From Deltaproteobacteria bacterium (GTDB lineage Bacteria > Myxococcota_A > UBA9042), in assembly GCA_016875335.1 (NCBI GenBank), contig VGRO01000034.1, forward strand, positions 1 through 39,941: DNA of 39,941 nt, read 5' to 3'. Positions 6,670-17,200 of this stretch are shown here, piece by piece; position 1 is the first letter of the stretch; each line of letters starts with the position of its first letter. Below the pieces are notes generated by a model that was not told where the DNA came from, searched no databases, and was given only the letters and a program-made list of their open reading frames with translations. The position numbers and the translations under genes are program-made.

Positions 6670-7977
6670 ATGGCGACGGACCGCATCACGCAGATTCGCA
6701 TCGGCGGCCTTCGCTGCGTTGAAGACCTGTGCCTGGACGTCGCGGGCCTCAAGGTCCTGATTGGCGACAACGGCACTGGCAAAAGCACGGTGCTGGAGGC
6801 CTTGGACCTCTTGCGGCTTGCTGGTCGGCAAGGCTCCTCCTTTGTCAACGACGTGCTCCAGCGGCGCACTGGCGGCCTGTCGGCGATGCTGCGCGACCGT
6901 TCCAAGCCGCTGCGGCTTGGGGTGTCGTTGGCGGGTGCGGGGCCAACGGTGACGTACGATTTCGAGGTTGCCGCAACCGCGGTCGGCCCGGCCATCCTGT
7001 CGGAGCGGCTCGCCATCCACGCGCAGGGCGAGCAGCGGCCCGCGCAAATTGCCCTTCTGCGGCAAGGCGATCGCGCTACGGTCTTTGATGTGCGCGAGCG
7101 CAACCAGGCGCCGGAGACCGCGTCGCTCGGCGACCAGCCCGTGCCTGAGAGCGGAATCGTCCCGGGCGAACACAACCTGGCCGTGACCCAACTCGGCGTG
7201 CACGCACAACCTGCGGTCCAGCGCGTCTTGGATGGCCTCTCGCGCATCGAGGTCCACCCACCCTTTGAAACGCGCGCGCGGTGGCAACTCAATGAGTTGG
7301 GCGCCCAACTGCGACCGCGCGAGCCGGTTCTGGCCGAGAACGCAAAAGTGCTCGAGCGTTACGGTCGCAACATCGCCAACTGCCTGGACACGCTGCGCAA
7401 CCGCGGCAAAGCCACCTGGGAGCGGGTCCTGGGTCGGCTGCGCCTCGGCCTGGGCGACGATGTGCGCGATGTGACCCTTGACCACCCGGGCCGCGGGCTC
7501 AACGAGGCTGCGCTGGTGATTGGGCGCGCTTTGGATGAACCGCTGCGCCTTGAGCAACTGTCCGAGGGCCAGTTTGCCTACGTCTGCTTTGTCGCCCTTG
7601 CCGAAATGTGCACGGCCGCGTCGCTGGTGGCCATCGAAGAGCCCGAACTGCACCTGCATCCGGCCCTGCTGGCGCGCGTGGTGTTCATGCTCGAGGCGAC
7701 GGCGTCGCAGGTGCCCACCCTGCTGACGACCCAATCGGACGCCCTGTTGGACCGCCTGGCCGAGCCCGCGATGGCTGTGCGGCTGCTCGAGTTGGACGCC
7801 CGGGGCCAGACCTGCGTGCGTGCGCCAGACGACGTCGCCTTGCAGGCCTGGTTGCGCGACTACCGGGGCCTGGGCGACGTGCGCGCCAATGGCTATGAGG
7901 CGCAGGTCTTTGCGAAGGGCGTCGCGAAGGCCGACCTCAGAGCGGCAGTGCCAGACCGCGAACAGGGCTGCCCGTGA
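6670..7977 (+). CDS. AAA/ABC-type ATPase (OLD/AAA_21-like), candidate defence sensor
   Basis: A 435-aa soluble ATPase of the RecF/OLD-like ABC class. The N-terminus RITQIRIGGLRCVEDL is typical of these proteins. Walker A is GDNGTGKST (residues 32-40), an ABC-signature-like LSEGQ is at about 297-301, and Walker B AIEEPELHLHP is at about 321-331. A following LLTTQSD resembles the H/D-loop region. There is no fused nuclease domain; that role may belong to the next gene, whose GTG overlaps this stop as GTGA. In PARIS, OLD-like and related two-gene systems such ATPases pair with a TOPRIM-type effector. The ATG at 6670 has GGGAG upstream. Defence is inferred from architecture, not shown. Confidence 0.82.
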   Translation: MATDRITQIRIGGLRCVEDLCLDVAGLKVLIGDNGTGKSTVLEALDLLRLAGRQGSSFVNDVLQRRTGGLSAMLRDRSKPLRLGVSLAGAGPTVTYDFEVAATAVGPAILSERLAIHAQGEQRPAQIALLRQGDRATVFDVRERNQAPETASLGDQPVPESGIVPGEHNLAVTQLGVHAQPAVQRVLDGLSRIEVHPPFETRARWQLNELGAQLRPREPVLAENAKVLERYGRNIANCLDTLRNRGKATWERVLGRLRLGLGDDVRDVTLDHPGRGLNEAALVIGRALDEPLRLEQLSEGQFAYVCFVALAEMCTAASLVAIEEPELHLHPALLARVVFMLEATASQVPTLLTTQSDALLDRLAEPAMAVRLLELDARGQTCVRAPDDVALQAWLRDYRGLGDVRANGYEAQVFAKGVAKADLRAAVPDREQGCP

Positions 7978-8534
7978 TCATCGAGGTTGTGTGGGAAGAC
8001 CAGCGGGGCGGGCCTCAGAAGGGGTTTGCGCCCGGCCAACTTGTGGATGCCTGTCTCCGCGATCGCCGCGGACTGTCCCCTTACGACGCTTTGCCAGCAA
8101 CGGTGCGCCACAACCCAAAGAAGGGCAACGCCAATGTGCTGCGGGCCTTGTGGCGCGATCAACCGCACGCACAAGGACCGATGTTCGCCGTCTTGGACCT
8201 CGATCGCGTCGACCGGGCGTTTGCACCGCCATGGCCAGTTGCCTGTAAACAGGCCGTCCTAGACCGCATCGTTGCAGACTGCGCCGAGTTTGGCGTAGAA
8301 CAAGATCCCAAGCACGTTGTCTTCTTGGCGCAGAACATGGAAACGCTCGTCAACGACTGCCTGGCAGCGCTTGGTGAACCGCTCCTGCCGCCTGGGACAA
8401 AGCCTACACCCGACGAGCGCGACCGGTTGATTGCAAAGGCGGCATGGCGGGACGCAGCGACGCGTTCATCTGTCCTTGAGCGCAACGCGACGCTGCGCCG
8501 CTTGGTCGAGAAGGTTGACGCGACGATGCCCTGA
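7974..8534 (+). CDS. Small TOPRIM/DUF4276-like protein, partner of the ATPase
   Basis: A 186-aa protein starting at a GTG inside the stop of the ATPase gene, so coupled translation is likely. The motif pattern resembles DUF4276/TOPRIM-like proteins: an acidic residue after the first strand (MIIEVVWED, E4 or E8), a DxD after a hydrophobic strand (FAVLDLDRVD, D75 and D77), and a later QNMETLVND with E123. In that fold these acids bind metal and serve nuclease or related chemistry. The similarity is pattern recognition, not an alignment, and is moderate. With the upstream ATPase it forms a plausible ATPase-plus-effector defence module. Confidence 0.62.
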   Translation: MIIEVVWEDQRGGPQKGFAPGQLVDACLRDRRGLSPYDALPATVRHNPKKGNANVLRALWRDQPHAQGPMFAVLDLDRVDRAFAPPWPVACKQAVLDRIVADCAEFGVEQDPKHVVFLAQNMETLVNDCLAALGEPLLPPGTKPTPDERDRLIAKAAWRDAATRSSVLERNATLRRLVEKVDATMP

Positions 8535-8560
8535 CCGGACTTGGTGGGCGCAGACAACGA

Positions 8561-8580
8561 CGGAGCCGGGGCCGGCTCCG
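8561..8580. other. Perfect GC-rich hairpin after the ATPase pair
   Basis: CGGAGCCGG and CCGGCTCCG are separated by only GG, a 9-bp perfect inverted repeat 27 bp after the stop at 8534. There is no T-tract, so intrinsic termination is uncertain. It lies between two convergent genes (8534 and 8725), where a bidirectional stop or mRNA 3'-end hairpin would fit. Confidence 0.5.
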
Positions 8581-8615
8581 GCCCAACGGGACGCGCAACG
8601 CCCAGACCTCAAGCC

Positions 8616-8693
8616 CAGCCGGCGCCGAACCCCCGCAACCGGTCGCACCCGCGAGCGGCGCCGGTCAGAATCAGGTACAGGCACAGGTTCAGG
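8616..8693 (+). repeat. 78-bp dispersed repeat R3, copy 2, with hexamer tail
   Basis: Ungapped partner of 3987-4064, sharing CAGCC.GCGCCGAACC, GGCGCCGGT and a CAGGNA hexamer tail (TCAGGTACAGGCACAGG). Here it is not next to an R1 copy, so R3 behaves as a separate unit. It occupies the gap between convergent genes. Confidence 0.6.
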
Positions 8694-8724
8694 GGCCGAG
8701 GTGGCGACTGACAGGCTCCGGCCC

Positions 8725-9315
8725 CTACTGCACCCGACAAGCCGCCTCAAACTCAAACCGCGGCCCGCGCGGATACAGCGACGCGGGGTCGCCATAGCCG
8801 AGGTTGCACAGAAAGTTGCTCTTGCACGCTCCGTCGGCAAAGAACGCGGCATCTACCGCGGCGCGGTCAAAGCCGTTCATCGGCCCGACGGCCAAGCCCA
8901 GCGCCCGCGCGGCCAGCATCAGGTACGCGCCCTGCATGCTGCTGCCCTGGTGCGCCAGGCGATCGCGCGCCTCGGGCGACATCGCCGCCAAGATGGCCTG
9001 CATCCGCGGCACCGCCGGAAACAGGAACGGCATGTGGTCGTGGAAGTGGACCGCCTGGGCCACGATGGCCGTCGCCGGCGCCGCCATGGTCTTGTCGACG
9101 TTGCCCTTGTCCAGGCACGGCCGCAGGCGCTCTTTGGCTTCTTTCGACACCACAAAGACCACCCGCATCGGCTGGCAGTTGGCCGATGTGGGCGGCATCT
9201 TGGCGAGGTCGTAGAGCGCGCGCAGCGTTTCAGGGGCAACCGGTTGGTCGAGCCAGCCGTTGTAGGTGCGCGCGGTGCGAAAAAGCAGGTCCAGGCCTGC
9301 GGGGTCGAGCGTCAT
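8725..9315 (-). CDS. rutE: RutE-like malonic semialdehyde reductase / nitroreductase
   Basis: A 196-aa FMN-dependent nitroreductase-fold protein of the RutE/HadB subgroup, which reduces malonic semialdehyde to 3-hydroxypropionate in pyrimidine breakdown. Diagnostic stretches remembered from E. coli RutE are matched closely: ARTYNGW, PPTSANCQPMRVVFV, KERLRPCLDKGN, KTMAAPATAIVA, SSMQGAYLMLAARALGL, GPMNGFD and SNFLCNLGYGDP. The start at 9315 has GAGGA just upstream. It is divergent from the amidase (156-bp gap); no other rut gene is visible nearby. The true substrate in this organism may differ. Confidence 0.88.
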   Translation of the reverse strand: MTLDPAGLDLLFRTARTYNGWLDQPVAPETLRALYDLAKMPPTSANCQPMRVVFVVSKEAKERLRPCLDKGNVDKTMAAPATAIVAQAVHFHDHMPFLFPAVPRMQAILAAMSPEARDRLAHQGSSMQGAYLMLAARALGLAVGPMNGFDRAAVDAAFFADGACKSNFLCNLGYGDPASLYPRGPRFEFEAACRVQ

Positions 9316-9471
9316 GGTTCCTCGATATTGCAGCAATCTGGCGATGGCCGTGCCCCGCTGGCGCGGCGCGACACAGGCAAGCATGGCACGGTCCGGCGGC
9401 AAGGGTCGAGAACGGAAACGAAAAGGTGCGCGGGCATCGACAAAAGGCCGTCGCCGGTCCAAGATCGCGGC

Positions 9472-10956
9472 ATGAACACCTTGCCCGACACCGACGCTAC
9501 TGACCTCGCCCGCCGCATCGCCCAGGGCGAACTCTCTGCGGCCGAAGCGGTCGATGCCGCCATCGACGCCACCGAGCGCGTCAACCCGCAGATCAACGCC
9601 GTGGTCCACAAGATGTACGACGAGGCGCGCAAACTGGCGCGGTCGGGCAGCTTGAGCGGGCCCTTTGCGGGCGTGCCGATGGCGGTCAAGGACTTCGACG
9701 GGTTCGTGGCCGGCGTGCCGTTCACGGCGTCCACGCGCTTTCTCGACGGGTTTGTGCCCACCCGCGACGCCGAGGTCATCGCCCGGTTGCGGCGGGCCGG
9801 TTTCGTGTTCATCGCCAAGACCAACTGCCCCGAGTTGGCGATCCTCGGCACCACGGAATCCCAATGGCGCGGCGCCGCCCACAACCCGTGGCATCTCGAC
9901 CACACCACCGGCGGTTCGTCGGGCGGGTCGGGGGCGCTGGTGGCGAGCCGCGCAGTGCCGGTTGCGCACGGCGGCGACGGCGGCGGCAGCTTGCGCATTC
10001 CGGCTAGCGCCAACGGTCTGGTGGGCCTCAAGGCCTCGCGCGGGCGCATCCCGACCGGCCCCGACATGGGCGAAGGGTGGGGCGGCTACGTGCAGTTCGG
10101 CGCGTTGACCCGGACGGTGCGCGACACTGCGGCCTTGCTCGACGTGTTGGCTGGGCCGATGGCGGGCGACCCGTACGCGGCGCCGCACCACGAAGGGACC
10201 TTTGCGGCCGAGGTGGGCCGGGCACCGGGCAAGCTGCGGGTGGCCTTCACCACCCACTCGTTTTTTGGCAAGGCCACCGACCCGGCGTGCGCGGCTGCGG
10301 TGACCCAGACCGCGGCGCTGCTCTCGGAACTCGGCCACAGCGTCGAAGAAGCGACCCCTGCGTTCGACCGCGACGCCTTGGTGCGGGCGTATCTGGTGCA
10401 GGTGGGCGTCGGCATCGCCGCCGAGATCGACGACATGGCGCATTGGACCGGCAAGACCCCGCGGCCGGGCGACTTTGAGCCGGGTACCTGGTTTCTGCGC
10501 CAGGTGGGCCAGGCGATGGGTGGCCTGGACCTGCAGCGGGCGCGCGACGCGGCGCAGGCGGCGGGCCGGGCGATGGGCGCGTTCCACCAGCGCTACGACG
10601 TCTTGGTCAGCCCGACCCTTGCGCATCCGCCGGCGCGGCTGGGCGAGCTGGGCGTCAAGCCGTCCGAGCGGCTGGGGTTGGCGGTTCTGCGCACGGTGCC
10701 GCTGCGGTCGGCCATCGAGGCGGCGCTGGCGCAACTGGCGGCGCACAACTTTGAGAAGACGCCGAACACCCAGATCTTTAACCAGACCGGCCAGCCGGCG
10801 CTGTCGCTGCCGCTGCACTGGTCGCCCGACGGGTTGCCGGTGGGCGTGCAGTTCTCGGCGGCGATGGGCGGCGAAGGCGTGCTGCTGCGGCTGGCGGCGC
10901 AACTGGAGGCGGCCCGGCCGTGGATCGACCGCAAACCCAAGGTGTGCGCGGTGTAG
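9472..10956 (+). CDS. Amidase-signature family amidase
   Basis: A 494-aa serine amidase that hydrolyses amide bonds through a Ser-cisSer-Lys triad. The residues are visible: K73 in GVPMAVKDFDG, cis-Ser S149 in the TGGSSGGSGALVA loop, and nucleophile S173 in GGDGGGSLRIPASA. The 24-residue spacing between the two serines is as expected. No signal peptide is seen, so it should be cytoplasmic. The substrate cannot be read from the sequence; aryl or aliphatic amides are usual for this family. The next gene starts 15 bp downstream and is probably co-transcribed. A nucleophile flank of GGDGGGS instead of the commoner G-x-D-T-G-G-S is a small deviation. Confidence 0.92.
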   Translation: MNTLPDTDATDLARRIAQGELSAAEAVDAAIDATERVNPQINAVVHKMYDEARKLARSGSLSGPFAGVPMAVKDFDGFVAGVPFTASTRFLDGFVPTRDAEVIARLRRAGFVFIAKTNCPELAILGTTESQWRGAAHNPWHLDHTTGGSSGGSGALVASRAVPVAHGGDGGGSLRIPASANGLVGLKASRGRIPTGPDMGEGWGGYVQFGALTRTVRDTAALLDVLAGPMAGDPYAAPHHEGTFAAEVGRAPGKLRVAFTTHSFFGKATDPACAAAVTQTAALLSELGHSVEEATPAFDRDALVRAYLVQVGVGIAAEIDDMAHWTGKTPRPGDFEPGTWFLRQVGQAMGGLDLQRARDAAQAAGRAMGAFHQRYDVLVSPTLAHPPARLGELGVKPSERLGLAVLRTVPLRSAIEAALAQLAAHNFEKTPNTQIFNQTGQPALSLPLHWSPDGLPVGVQFSAAMGGEGVLLRLAAQLEAARPWIDRKPKVCAV

Positions 10957-10971
10957 CGCGGGGCCAACGCC

Positions 10972-11457
10972 ATGAATCTGCAGACCCTCAAAGCCACTGT
11001 GGCCCTGCGCGCGTTCGGCTGGGTGCGCATCCCGATGATTGCGTGGCTTCAGCCGACCGTGGTGCACGTCAGCGACGAGCGCCTGGTGGTCAAGCTGCCG
11101 TTGACGTGGCGGTCGCGCAACCACTTGAAGTCGATGTATTTCGGGGCGCTCGCGGTCGGCGCCGACTGCGCGTGCGGGCTCTTGGCCATGCAACACGTCG
11201 AGCGGCACAAGAGGGCCGACATTGCGCTGCTTTTCAAGGATTTCAGCGCGCAGTTCCACCGGCGGCCCGATGGCGACGTGCATTTTGCGTGCGAGGCCGG
11301 GACCGAAATCCGCGAGTTGGTCGCGCGCGCGGCCAGGACGGGGGAGCGCTGCAACCTGCCGGTGACGGTGACCGCACACGTTCCGAGCAAAAGTGCAGAC
11401 CCGGTGGCGACGTTCGTGCTGACGTTGTCGCTCAAGGCGCGGGGTAAACTCGGCTGA
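10972..11457 (+). CDS. DUF4442-type hotdog-fold protein (thioesterase-like)
   Basis: A 161-aa protein whose RLVVKLPLTWRSRNHLKSMY and FGALAVGADCACGLLAM segments match the DUF4442/PaaI-like hotdog pattern, where the N-H-x-x-S/G-x-Y-x-G-A-L region forms the substrate pocket. Members are thought to act on acyl-CoA or related thioesters; the substrate here is unknown. It starts 15 bp after the amidase stop and ends about 80 bp before a lipoprotein gene, so it probably shares the amidase transcript. No signal peptide is seen. Confidence 0.78.
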   Translation: MNLQTLKATVALRAFGWVRIPMIAWLQPTVVHVSDERLVVKLPLTWRSRNHLKSMYFGALAVGADCACGLLAMQHVERHKRADIALLFKDFSAQFHRRPDGDVHFACEAGTEIRELVARAARTGERCNLPVTVTAHVPSKSADPVATFVLTLSLKARGKLG

Positions 11458-11535
11458 CGGCCCTTCCCAGCCTGGATGCGTCTGCTACCCTCGCGCCCTC
11501 CGCGCCGCCCTTCGCCGCGCCCCATTTGGAGTTCC

Positions 11536-13207
<1,672 letters not shown>

Positions 13208-14272
13208 ATGGGCCGACCCAATCCCATGATCCACGGGCTGGTGGCCCTCGCTGTGGCCCTGGTCGCGGCGGTGGCGCCTCATGTCGGGATTTCCGCCGCA
13301 CGGGCCGCGCCCAAGCAGACCACCGCGGTCGCCAACATGGTCAAGCAGGCCTACGTGGCCTACGAGGCCGGCGACTATGCCCGGGCCGCCGACCTGTACC
13401 TGGCGGCGTGGCGCGTCGATCCGCGGGCCGAGTACCTGTGGTCGGTGGCGCGGGCCTACCACCTCGCCGGCCAACGCGACAAGGCCTTGGAGCAGTACCG
13501 GGTGTTCCTCAAGGATCCCGGAGAATTGCAGGCCAAGGTCCCCAAGGCCCAGGACTACGTCGCCGAAATCGAGGCCGCCAAGATCGCCGACCGCGTCGCC
13601 GAGGCCGAAAAGCTCGAGCGCAGTGGCCAGGGCCAACTCGCCGCGCTGATGTACCTGGAGTTGGGCCGCGCAAACCCGGCCCGCCGCGACCTGCTGTTTC
13701 GGGCGGCCGTTGCGTACCAGAACGCAGGCCAGTCCGACGCCGCGGTCGCCGCGTTGCAGGAATACCTCAAGGCCGCGCCCGCCGACGCCAAAGAGCGCGC
13801 GGAGGCTGAAACGCGGCTCAAGCTCTTGCAGGCGCCGGCGGACCGCGCCGCTCCGCCCAAGGCCAGCTCGCCCGACGCCCCCAAAGCGACGGCGGTCGAA
13901 AGCCCCGATCCCGGCGTGCACCGTCCAGCGGCGTTGCAGGGCTCGCACGTGGCGCGCTGGGCGACGGTCGGCGCGGGCGTCGCGGTTCTGGGCGGGGGCG
14001 CGGCGCTGTGGTTGGCGACCCGCGGCGACGCCAGCGATCTGGAAGGGCGGCTGACGGCGCCGGCCGGGGGCAAGATCACCGCGCTCAGCAAAGCCGAGGC
14101 GCAGGCCGAAGTGGACACCGTCAACACCCGCCTGGGCGTCGCCTATGGCGCCATGGCTGCCGGTGCCGCAGCGGCGGCGGTCGGGTGGTTCGTGTTGGCC
14201 GATGGTCCGCCCAAGGTCGCGGTGCTGCCCGGACCGGGCGACGCCGGCGTTGCCTTGGTGTGGCGCTACTGA
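13208..14272 (+). CDS. Exported/membrane TPR-repeat protein
   Basis: A 354-aa protein with an N-terminal signal or anchor (MIHGLVALAVALVAAVAPHVG, ending near ARAAP) and TPR-like helical repeats from about residue 40 to 200 (AYVAYEAGDYARAADLYLAAW; LWSVARAYHLAGQRDKALEQY; AVAYQNAGQSDAAVAALQEYL). An Ala/Pro/Lys-rich linker leads to two hydrophobic segments (VGAGVAVLGGGAALWLA; GAMAAGAAAAAVGWFVLA). Such proteins are common in Myxococcota and act as scaffolds; no enzyme motif is present. The ATG at 13208 follows a purine-rich AAAGGGGCAG. The giant lipoprotein gene starts 20 bp after the stop, so an operon is likely. Confidence 0.78.
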   Translation: MGRPNPMIHGLVALAVALVAAVAPHVGISAARAAPKQTTAVANMVKQAYVAYEAGDYARAADLYLAAWRVDPRAEYLWSVARAYHLAGQRDKALEQYRVFLKDPGELQAKVPKAQDYVAEIEAAKIADRVAEAEKLERSGQGQLAALMYLELGRANPARRDLLFRAAVAYQNAGQSDAAVAALQEYLKAAPADAKERAEAETRLKLLQAPADRAAPPKASSPDAPKATAVESPDPGVHRPAALQGSHVARWATVGAGVAVLGGGAALWLATRGDASDLEGRLTAPAGGKITALSKAEAQAEVDTVNTRLGVAYGAMAAGAAAAAVGWFVLADGPPKVAVLPGPGDAGVALVWRY

Positions 14273-14292
14273 ACTGCCGAAGAGGACGTCCG

Positions 14293-17200
14293 ATGAACCA
14301 CACACTGGTGCTGGCGGCCTGCGCGACCGTGGCCCTTGCCGCGTGCGTCAAGATGCCCGACGACGGTGCCTTCGCCTTCCAAACTGCGGCGGAGCGGCTC
14401 GATGCCGCGGCCGACGTGGCAGTCCAGGGCGAGACCGCGGACGGGCAGGGCGACGCCATCGACGGACAAGGCGATGCCATCGATGGGCAAGGCGATGCCA
14501 TCGATAGCCAAGGCGATGCCATCGATAGCCAAGGCGATGCCATCGATAGCCAAGGCGATGCCCATCGATAGCCAAGGCGATGCCATCGATGGGCAAGGCG
14601 ATGCCAGCCCGACCACAGATGCTTCGCCGACCTGCACCGACCCGTGTTCCGACCTCAACGCCTGCACCAAGAGCGACCAGTGCGTCGCCGGTGTCTGCGT
14701 CGGCAGCGGCGTCACCGACTGCAACGACAACAACCCGTGCACGGACGACGCCTGCAACCCCGCCACCAGTTGCGTGAACACCGCCAACGCCGCGACCTGC
14801 ACCGACGGCAGCCTGTGCACCGACACCGACGCCTGCGCCGGCAGCAAATGCACTGGTGTCGCCAAGAACTGCGACGATACCAACCCGTGCACCGACGACA
14901 GTTGCGCCCCGGCGGCCGGCTGCGTCAACGCCCCCAACGCCGCGACGTGCAGCGACGGCAACGCGTGCACCGACAAGGACGCCTGCGCCGCCGCCAAGTG
15001 CGCTGGCACCGCCAAGAACTGCGACGACGGCAATGCCTGCACCGACGACGCATGCGGAAAAGACGGCGCCTGCGCCAACGTGCCCAACACCGGCGCGTGC
15101 AGCGACAACAACCCGTGCAGCGGCCCCGACACCTGCAGCGCGGGTGCGTGTGCCGGGCCAAGCCCGTACGCCCTGGCGGCGCTCGGCCCGGCGGGGGCCG
15201 ACTACCTCGAAGGCAGCATCGCAGCGCCGGGCGGTGGCTTCGTCGCGGTGGGCAGCAGCAGCGACGTGCCGTACCTGGTGCGCTACGACGGCAATGGCAA
15301 GCTGGTCTGGAGCACGACGCCGGCCAACGCCGGCAGCGGGCGCCTCTTTGCGGTCGCGCCCGGCCCCGGTGGCCAGTTCGCGGCGGTAGGCGTGGGCGGG
15401 CTCGCGCCCAATTGGGACGGGCGCTTCAACCTCATCGCGGCCGACGGCACCGCGACCGTCACCAAGGCGTACATCGCGTCGCCGGGCGCCGACATGCTGT
15501 TCGACGTGACGCCCACCGAGGTCGGTTGGATCGCGGTAGGCCGCAGCGACCTGGGCCCCGAAGGCGACCTGTGGGTGCAACGCATCGGGCCTGCCGGCGA
15601 CCTGACGTGGTCCAAGACCTGGGGCACGCCGGAGGTGGACAGCGGCGAGGCGGTCGCCGGCTTTCCGGGCGGCGCAGTGGTCGCCGGCTACGTCGGCGCG
15701 CATGCGGGCGTGGTGTCGGGCGGTGCCACCGACGCTTGGCTGTTGTGGATCGACCCGCAGGGCAACGTGCTGCGTCAGCACCAGTACGGCGGCGGCGACA
15801 TCGAGCGCCTGCACAGCCTCGCCGCGGCCGCGGGTGGTCCGCTGCCTGGCGGGTGGCTGGGGGCCGGCACCACGTTCACCGCGTCGAACCCGGCGGCCGA
15901 CGGGTACCTGCTGCGCACCGATAGCAACGGCATCATGCTGTGGCAGCGCAAGGTGGTTGGGTCGTCCGCGGCAGACGGATTTCGCGCCGTGGTCGCGACG
16001 CCAGAGGGCGGTGGTTTTGCCGCGGGCTATCGCGACGGCGACGGGCCTGGCGGCGGCAATGCGTGGTTGGTGCGCTTCGACGCCTTCGGCAACGTGCAAT
16101 GGGAACGGTCGTACAACGCCGGCGGGCCCACCCACGGGCTCGGCAACCTGCTCGTCGGCCCCGGCGGTTTGGTGTTGGTCGGGCAGACACACCTGGCCGG
16201 CGACATCCAAGCGTTGGTGGTCCGCACCGACCCGTGGGGCTTTGCCAGTTGCAGCAGCGCCGGGCAATGCGCGACCGTTCCGCTCGTCAAATGTGACGAC
16301 AACAAGCCCTGTACCGCCGACGACTGCAATCCCGGCAACGGCGCTTGTGTCGGCAAGCCACTTTTGCCCCCGGCGGCCTGCGACGCCGGCCAATGCACCG
16401 TGGGCGACGTGTGCGCAGGGCTGTCGTGCGTCGGCGGGCCCAAGCCCAAACTGTGGGAGGCGACGATGGACCCCGGTGCCGGCGAGCAGTTCGCGCGGCG
16501 CCTGGTGGTGCAGACCGATGGGGCCATCGTCGGCGCGTACCAGGGCATCGGCGGGGCGCCGTCGCGCATTGCTGCCCACGCCCCCGATGGCAGCCCGCTG
16601 TGGACGGTCACCAAGGAGAAGAACAACGACGGGCAGCCGGTCAGCCTCAAAGACATCGTGGCGCGCGGCAACGGCCAGACCGCGGCGCTGGGCGGGGTCG
16701 GCAAGGGCGCGAGCCTGTTCATCCTCGACAGCGCGGGCAAGCAGGTCACCGAGGTGCTGCATCCCGATGGCAATGTGCCCGAAGGGCTGTGCGGCAGCCC
16801 GGATGGCAGCCTGTGGATCGCCGGCTACAAAAAGGACCAGTCGCAGGGGACGTTGGTGCGGATTTCGCCGGAGTTTTCGGCGAAGGTCGAGAAGGCGTAC
16901 GGCGATCCGTCGTCAGCCAAGGACCTGTTGCGCGGCCTCGCCTGCCTGCCGACGGGCGGCGCGGTGGCTGTGGGTTGGAGCCAGAACGGCAGCGGCAAGT
17001 TCCTCGACGACGTGTGGACCGTTTGGGTGGATGCCAACGGCAACCAGACGGCCCAGGGCTTCGCGGGCGGGTCGGAGGCCGAACACTGCGAAGAGGTCGT
17101 GGCGTTGCCCGACGGCGGGGCCGTGTGCGCCGGCCATACCAAGTCCAAAGGCGCCGGCGCCACTGACGGGTACCTCGTCCGGTTCGCCGCCAACGGCGCC

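Noticed and set aside
8725..11379. A very long minus-strand open frame (over 880 codons) covering the amidase and hotdog genes
   Set aside because: Only the last ~196 codons (the RutE-like protein) are real; the rest is the antisense of well-recognised genes and is open because of high third-position GC.
14440..14608. CRISPR-like array
   Set aside because: The regular 21-bp units have no spacers and are translated in frame as DGQGDAI repeats.
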